Part shown: piece by piece, positions 5,208-8,564 of the stretch | Layout: every line of letters starts with the position of its first letter | How positions within the stretch are numbered: position 1 is the stretch's first letter | Assembly (NCBI GenBank): GCA_026419705.1 | Contig: JANZYY010000202.1 | Location: 1 to 8,564 of the forward strand | Reading direction: 5' to 3' | Source: Fischerella sp. | Lineage (GTDB): Bacteria; Cyanobacteriota; Cyanobacteriia; Cyanobacteriales; Nostocaceae | Length of the DNA: 8,564 bases | The notes under the pieces: generated by a model | The model's database searches: none | Seen by the model: the letters and a program-made list of their open reading frames with translations, nothing else | What the model was told of the DNA's origin: nothing | Position numbers and translations under genes: made by a program

Positions 5208-6803
5208 ATGAAAATATCGTTCTGGCCTTATTCCCATAGCGTAATGACAATATTTTGTTTATTGGGGTTGACAGCTGCATCGCGTCCGGAAGGAATTGCG
5301 CAAGATGTAGAGCTACGGGTTGGAATTGTGCAGCGATTTGGGGATAGTCCAAAAGAACAGATACAACTCGAACCTACAGAAGGCGATCGCTTACAGCTAA
5401 CATTTAAAACAGGCGATCGCCAGCAAACTCTGGTTACAGCCAAACCCGTGAAACTGGAAGTGATGATGCAACCCATGGCGCAACCAACAGTTGAGGAACG
5501 GGTGGTGTTGGGAACCTACCGCACTTTTGAAACTGCCGAAGATAGCGCTAGAAATTGGCGTGCGAAGGGAATAGAAGTAGAAATAGTCCAGCCAGAACGC
5601 TGGCAAGTATGGGCAAAGCGGGATGTTTATAGTACTCCTTTATTGCGCCGCTTGCTATTAGAGAGTGTCCATGCAGCTGGCAAGAAAAAAGCAATTATTA
5701 ATACTAGAATTCAGCAGCAACTACCACAAGTTAGTTGGGTAGTCGATGACAAGCGTTACAGCCAAAATTATCTAGAAATTAGCAGTAGCAAAAATTTAGT
5801 TAAGGTAAATGAAGGCAAAAAACCAAATAATACTCGCCTTTACGCCGGACGCCTGCAATTACAGCCAAATGCCTACGGGAGTTATACTCTAGTTAATCAA
5901 GTACCTTTAGAAACATACTTACGTGGGGTAGTACCCCATGAAATTGGTACACAAGCTCCGATGGCAGCAATGCAAGCCCAAGCGATTATTGCCCGTACCT
6001 ACGCTCTACGTAATTTACACAGATTTGCTGCCGATGGGTATCAATTGTGCGCCGATACGCACTGTCAAGTTTATTATGGACTCAAGGGAGTAACTGATGT
6101 CACGGATCGGGCGATCGCGAGTACACGGGGGATGGTGCTGACTTACAATAACGAATTAGTGGACGCCCTTTACTCTTCTACTACAGGCGGTATCACTGCT
6201 GCTTTTAGCGATGTCTGGAATGGCGAGGATCGTCCCTATCTCAAACCAATCGTAGATTCTCCTAGTAATATTTGGAACATAACCGCACACAATTTAGCGG
6301 ATGAAAATAACTTCCAGCGGTTTATCCGCTTGCAAAACGGATTTAATGAAAGCAAGTGGGATTTATTCCGGTGGCGGCGAGAAACGAAACTAGAAGATAT
6401 TGCCAAGAGTTTGCAAAAGTTTCTGAAAGTGAAAAATAGTCCTTATGCCAAGTTCAAAACTATCAAGGATATGAGGATAGTCAAACGCAGCACAAGCGGA
6501 CGCATCCTGAAACTGGCAGTTAATACCGATATCGGTACATTTCACCTACATAAAGACGAAGTTCGTAGTGCCTTTACTGCGCCTGTTAGTACACTGTTTT
6601 ACTTGCAGCCCCTCAACAAAGGTCAACAAAAATTGTGGGGGTACGCTTTTATTGGTGGTGGACTCGGACATGGAGTCGGCTTGAGTCAAACAGGTGCCCA
6701 AAATTTAGCCAAGCTAGGTTGGTCTAATGCGAAAATACTTCAGTTCTACTATCCTGGCACGCAAATTCAAGTTCTCAACAATACAATCAAGCTAACAAAC
6801 TAA
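5208..6803 (+). CDS. Exported SpoIID/LytB-domain protein (peptidoglycan-acting)
   Basis: This 531-residue protein begins with a probable signal peptide or anchor (hydrophobic core about 12-25). Residues about 97-140 ('VVLGTYRTFETAEDSARNW...') resemble a SPOR-type repeat that binds denuded glycan. The SpoIID domain spans about 215-350. It includes 'LETYLRGVVPHEIG', whose Glu245 aligns with the catalytic Glu of SpoIID lytic transglycosylases, 'QAQAIIARTYAL', and 'CADTHCQVYYG' with Cys281/Cys286. The C-terminal part has the family hallmark 'GGGLGHGVGLSQTGAQNLA' (483-501). SpoIID and LytB proteins degrade or modify glycan strands during sporulation or autolysis; cyanobacteria do not sporulate this way, so here a role in cell wall turnover, septal processing or amidase enhancement is inferred. 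The start ATG lacks a clear ribosome binding site; Met13 would truncate the signal. HIP1 sites occur at 5383, 5413 and 6111. Nothing suggests truncation. Confidence 0.92.
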   Translation: MKISFWPYSHSVMTIFCLLGLTAASRPEGIAQDVELRVGIVQRFGDSPKEQIQLEPTEGDRLQLTFKTGDRQQTLVTAKPVKLEVMMQPMAQPTVEERVVLGTYRTFETAEDSARNWRAKGIEVEIVQPERWQVWAKRDVYSTPLLRRLLLESVHAAGKKKAIINTRIQQQLPQVSWVVDDKRYSQNYLEISSSKNLVKVNEGKKPNNTRLYAGRLQLQPNAYGSYTLVNQVPLETYLRGVVPHEIGTQAPMAAMQAQAIIARTYALRNLHRFAADGYQLCADTHCQVYYGLKGVTDVTDRAIASTRGMVLTYNNELVDALYSSTTGGITAAFSDVWNGEDRPYLKPIVDSPSNIWNITAHNLADENNFQRFIRLQNGFNESKWDLFRWRRETKLEDIAKSLQKFLKVKNSPYAKFKTIKDMRIVKRSTSGRILKLAVNTDIGTFHLHKDEVRSAFTAPVSTLFYLQPLNKGQQKLWGYAFIGGGLGHGVGLSQTGAQNLAKLGWSNAKILQFYYPGTQIQVLNNTIKLTN

Positions 6804-6825
6804 AACCCTCTAGCATTAGATCAAT

Positions 6826-6845
6826 CACTAAATCACTATTTAGTG
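6826..6845 (+). other. AT-rich hairpin after the SpoIID-domain gene
   Basis: CACTAAAT (6826-6833) and ATTTAGTG (6838-6845) form a perfect 8-bp stem with a 4-base loop, 22 bases after the stop codon. No T-run follows, so it is a weak terminator or a 3'-end stabilising structure. Confidence 0.4.
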
Positions 6846-6877
6846 GAGGTAGTTTAAACTAGTAATAGCAAAATGAA

Positions 6878-6905
6878 GCAGGAACGCACACCAGCGCATT
6901 CCTGC
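6878..6905. other. GC-richer hairpin in the spoIID-petF convergent gap
   Basis: GCAGGAA (6878-6884) pairs perfectly with TTCCTGC (6899-6905) around a 14-base centre that can itself form a few GC pairs. It lies in the 254-bp convergent gap 6804-7057, which otherwise holds only the hairpins listed here and a CAAGA-GAGA-TCTTG stem at 7026-7039, near the petF stop. Confidence 0.4.
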
Positions 6906-6945
6906 CTACCAAACAACTAGACTTTTTGCCAAATTAGGTTTATGG

Positions 6946-6995
6946 AGCAGACACAACAGAGACCTATTTTCTCTGTCCGTGCTGCTTCTTTTATT
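6946..6995 (+). terminator. Probable terminator of the SpoIID-domain gene
   Basis: AGCAG-a-CAC-aa-CAGAG (6946-6961) pairs with CTCTG-tcc-GTG-CTGCT (6971-6986), with small internal loops. The + strand then reads TCTTTTATTT. The T-rich tail lies only on the + strand side, which fits termination of the SpoIID-domain transcript rather than of petF. Confidence 0.5.
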
Positions 6996-7057
6996 TCCCT
7001 ATCTCTACAACATCGAAGACTCTTGCAAGAGAGATCTTGTGTGAGGCGCCTAATTTT

Positions 7058-7357
7058 TTAGTAAAGTTCTTCTTCCTTATGAGTTTCGATGGTGCAGTCA
7101 GAAGTTGGATAAGCAACACAGGTTAGCACATATCCAGCTTCCATTTGGTCATCATCTAGGAATGACTGATCGGACTGGTCAACAGTACCGGAGATGAGTT
7201 TACCAGCACAGGTAGAACAAGCACCAGCGCGGCAAGAGTAGGGCAAATCCAGACCAGCATCTTCAGCAGCGTCTAGAATATAAGTATCGTCGTCACAGTC
7301 AATCGTTGTGTTTAGCCCTTCAGCTTCGTTGATCAGTGTAACTTTGTAAGTTGCCAT
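7058..7357 (-). CDS. petF: Plant-type [2Fe-2S] ferredoxin I
   Basis: The 99-residue soluble ferredoxin carries electrons from photosystem I to FNR and other ferredoxin-dependent enzymes. Cluster ligands are C42, C47, C50 ('SCRAGACSTC') and C80 ('YVLTC'). The sequence is almost the textbook cyanobacterial ferredoxin I, with 'DQSDQSFLDDDQMEAGY' and the C-terminal 'THKEEELY'. The start is ATG at 7355-7357, with GAGGA eight bases upstream; this yields the canonical 'MATYKVTLINEAEG' terminus. The frame stays open for 33 more codons to an ATG at 7456, but that extension ('...CKREDYC') is unlike any ferredoxin and is rejected. Two extra cysteines (21 and 88) lie outside the cluster motif. The gene diverges from bvdR across 397 bp and converges on the SpoIID-domain gene. 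High identity to ferredoxin I makes the call nearly certain. Confidence 0.98.
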   Translation of the reverse strand: MATYKVTLINEAEGLNTTIDCDDDTYILDAAEDAGLDLPYSCRAGACSTCAGKLISGTVDQSDQSFLDDDQMEAGYVLTCVAYPTSDCTIETHKEEELY

Positions 7358-7364
7358 GCAGTAA

Positions 7365-7369
7365 TCCTC
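7365..7369 (-). promoter_or_regulatory. Ribosome binding site deciding the petF start
   Basis: Minus-strand GAGGA, in the context AGAGAGGATTACTGC-ATG, ends seven bases before the ATG at 7357 and supports the 99-residue product. Confidence 0.65.
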
Positions 7370-7713
7370 TCTTTTGCAAACGGCAGTATAAGTTATCCTA
7401 AAGCAGCATTTACGGCTACTCCTGTATGGGTAGTCGTCTGTTAAATTTTGCTTCACTTCTGATACTACGAGAAAAATAAAAGGATGTGACCGGAATTTGA
7501 CCCCGATTAGTAATGAAATTTAGTTAGTTGATAATTATAAGTTTTACTTATTAAAAGCGGCAGCAAAATGCCAGCTGATTAGATAAATTTATAGATTTCC
7601 AAGAAAGCTTGAATGCGTTAATCCATTACTTCATATACCAATAGAATTAATAATATCCGTAATTTCGCTCAAAGCTCTGCCCAGTATACATAAACATAAT
7701 AAACATAAAATAT

Positions 7714-7734
7714 TTGCTTGACATTCACAAGCAA
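7714..7734. promoter_or_regulatory. Perfect 7-7-7 inverted repeat upstream of bvdR
   Basis: TTGCTTG (7714-7720) and CAAGCAA (7728-7734) are perfect inverted copies with a 7-base spacer, ending 20 bases before the bvdR ATG. The size and position fit an operator or a leader hairpin. It contains TTGACA (7718-7723), but no -10 lies at the right distance. Confidence 0.4.
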
Positions 7735-7754
7735 TCGGTGAAACAGAAGTAACT

Positions 7755-8564
7755 ATGGATAAAACAACAATAGGCGTAGGTTTGGTTGGTACTGGGTACG
7801 CAGCAAAGCTACGTGCAGAGGCATTTCTCAATGCTGCGCGAACAGACTTGGTTGCTGTTGCTGGTCATACCCCAGAAGCAACTGCAGCTTTCGCTCAGGA
7901 ATACCGGTGTACGGCGATGGGTTCTTGGCAAGAACTAGTGGCAAGAGACGATGTAGACTTAGTAGCAATTTGTACTGTAAATCGAGAACATGGCGCGATC
8001 GCCAAAACAGCGCTCTCTAAGGGCAAACACGTAATTGTCGAGTATCCGCTGTCTTTAAATGTGGCAGAAGCCGAGGAAATCATCACCCTAGCAAAAGCCC
8101 AAAAAAAACTCCTCCACGTCGAACACATAGAACTTTTAGGCGGCGTGCATCAAGCCATCAAGCAACATCTACCAGAAGTTGGTGAGTTATTTTACGTTCG
8201 CTACAATACAATTAAGCCCGAGTATCCCGCACCCCGCAAATGGAGCTACAATCATGAGCTTTTCGGTTTTCCCTTAATGGGTGCGCTTTCCAGATTACAT
8301 CGTCTTACTGATTTGTTTGGTCAAGTTCTCACCGTCAACTGTCACAATCGGTTTTGGGCAACAGAAACAGAGTATTATCAAAGCTGTCTGTGTATAACTC
8401 AACTTTGTTTCAGCAGTGGATTGCTAGCACAAGTTATCTATGCCAAAGGCGAAACTATCTGGTACAAAGAACGCAGATTTGAAATTCATGGTGAAAAGGC
8501 TGGATTAATCTTTGATGGTGATACAGGAATTTTAATCAAGGCAGGGGAAACCACACCAATAGAG
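7755..8564 (+). CDS. bvdR: Biliverdin reductase, BvdR type (3' end cut by window edge)
   Basis: The frame runs open from ATG at 7755 to the last base, giving 270 residues without a stop. The family (Synechocystis BvdR is about 328 residues) suggests roughly 60 residues are missing. It belongs to the GFO/IDH/MocA fold. The N-terminal Rossmann motif is 'GLVGTGYAA' (9-17), followed by 'DLVAICTVNREH' (68-79) and 'HVIVEYPLSL' (92-101), where the usual EKP of the fold is EYP as in biliverdin reductases. 'LHVEHIELLGGVHQ' (120-133) and 'GALSRLHRLTDLFG' (176-189) are further matches to the cyanobacterial enzyme as I recall it. The enzyme reduces biliverdin IX-alpha to bilirubin with NAD(P)H, and loss in Synechocystis affects phycobilisomes. 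The ribosome binding site (AGAAG) is weak. A HIP1 site lies at 7995. A generic GFO/IDH/MocA oxidoreductase is the alternative. Confidence 0.88.
   Translation, partial: MDKTTIGVGLVGTGYAAKLRAEAFLNAARTDLVAVAGHTPEATAAFAQEYRCTAMGSWQELVARDDVDLVAICTVNREHGAIAKTALSKGKHVIVEYPLSLNVAEAEEIITLAKAQKKLLHVEHIELLGGVHQAIKQHLPEVGELFYVRYNTIKPEYPAPRKWSYNHELFGFPLMGALSRLHRLTDLFGQVLTVNCHNRFWATETEYYQSCLCITQLCFSSGLLAQVIYAKGETIWYKERRFEIHGEKAGLIFDGDTGILIKAGETTPIE

Larger units (their letters stand above)
7358..7754. promoter_or_regulatory. Divergent petF-bvdR intergenic region
   Basis: These 397 bases separate two divergent genes and must hold both promoters. On the petF side a perfect TATAAT occurs on the minus strand (7539-7534) without a good -35, and TATACT (7390-7385) is another -10 candidate. 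An imperfect hairpin lies in the petF leader (7414-7435). Elsewhere there are a small ATAAGT-ttt-ACTTAT stem (7537-7551) and an A-rich run with three CATAA units (7689-7710). Next to bvdR lies the inverted repeat listed separately. No coding frame is supported, and no clean -35/-10 pair was found for either gene. Confidence 0.6.

Noticed and set aside
7041..7052. CCTCACAC on the minus strand, resembling the core of the Yfr1 small RNA
   Set aside because: The full Yfr1 motif ACTCCTCACAC is not present (here GCGCCTCACAC), and the expected flanking stem-loops and terminator T-run are missing.
7358..7456. 33-residue N-terminal extension of the ferredoxin
   Set aside because: Cyanobacterial ferredoxin I starts with MATYKVTL-type sequence and is 99 residues long; GAGGA precedes that ATG.
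7718..7723. Perfect TTGACA upstream of bvdR as a -35 box
   Set aside because: At 16-18 bases downstream the sequence is GAAACAGA-like, with no -10 resemblance, and a start there would fall on or next to the ATG; the hexamer is better explained as part of the inverted repeat.

Overview
The window is chromosomal DNA from a cyanobacterium, most likely a filamentous heterocyst-former (Nostocales in the broad sense). Four signs support this. There are ten copies of the cyanobacterial HIP1 octamer GCGATCGC in 8.6 kb. The plant-type [2Fe-2S] ferredoxin is of the PetF class and resembles Mastigocladus/Chlorogloeopsis/Nostoc ferredoxin I as I remember it. A biliverdin reductase of the cyanobacterial BvdR type is present. 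A gene-free stretch is packed with short palindromic repeats of the kind common in Nostocales. Assignment to a genus is not possible from the sequence alone.

Layout, left to right. The left edge cuts a + strand gene; its C-terminal 160 residues look like the DUF697 membrane part of a GTPase-type protein. It converges on a minus-strand aldo/keto reductase (731-1738). That gene diverges across 135 bp from a + strand membrane-anchored Rieske oxygenase of the pheophorbide a oxygenase/Lls1 family (1874-3376). A 669-bp gene-free mosaic of repeats follows (3377-4045). Next comes a minus-strand pair, sulfiredoxin (4627-4890) then Dps (4046-4540). A 317-bp gap holds a good sulfiredoxin promoter and an unexplained 67-codon open frame without a start. 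Then come a + strand SpoIID/LytB-domain exported protein (5208-6803), a converging minus-strand petF ferredoxin (7058-7357), and a divergent + strand biliverdin reductase that runs off the right edge (7755-8564).

How the genes fit together. The window is chromosomal housekeeping and stress physiology rather than a mobile or defence island. Sulfiredoxin and Dps form a peroxide-defence pair: one rescues over-oxidised peroxiredoxin, the other removes Fe(II) and H2O2. The Rieske oxygenase would need reduced ferredoxin, which PetF could supply. Bilin metabolism (bvdR) sits across a divergent intergenic region from petF. The SpoIID-type protein probably acts on peptidoglycan in the envelope.

Two conventional starts were revised. 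Dps is taken from an internal Met with a clear ribosome binding site, because the upstream extension is translated low-complexity repeat. PetF is taken from an internal Met that gives the canonical 99-residue protein. I found no convincing new multi-gene system. The least explained items are the start-less frame at 4996-5199 and the nested inverted-repeat structure at 3571-3732.
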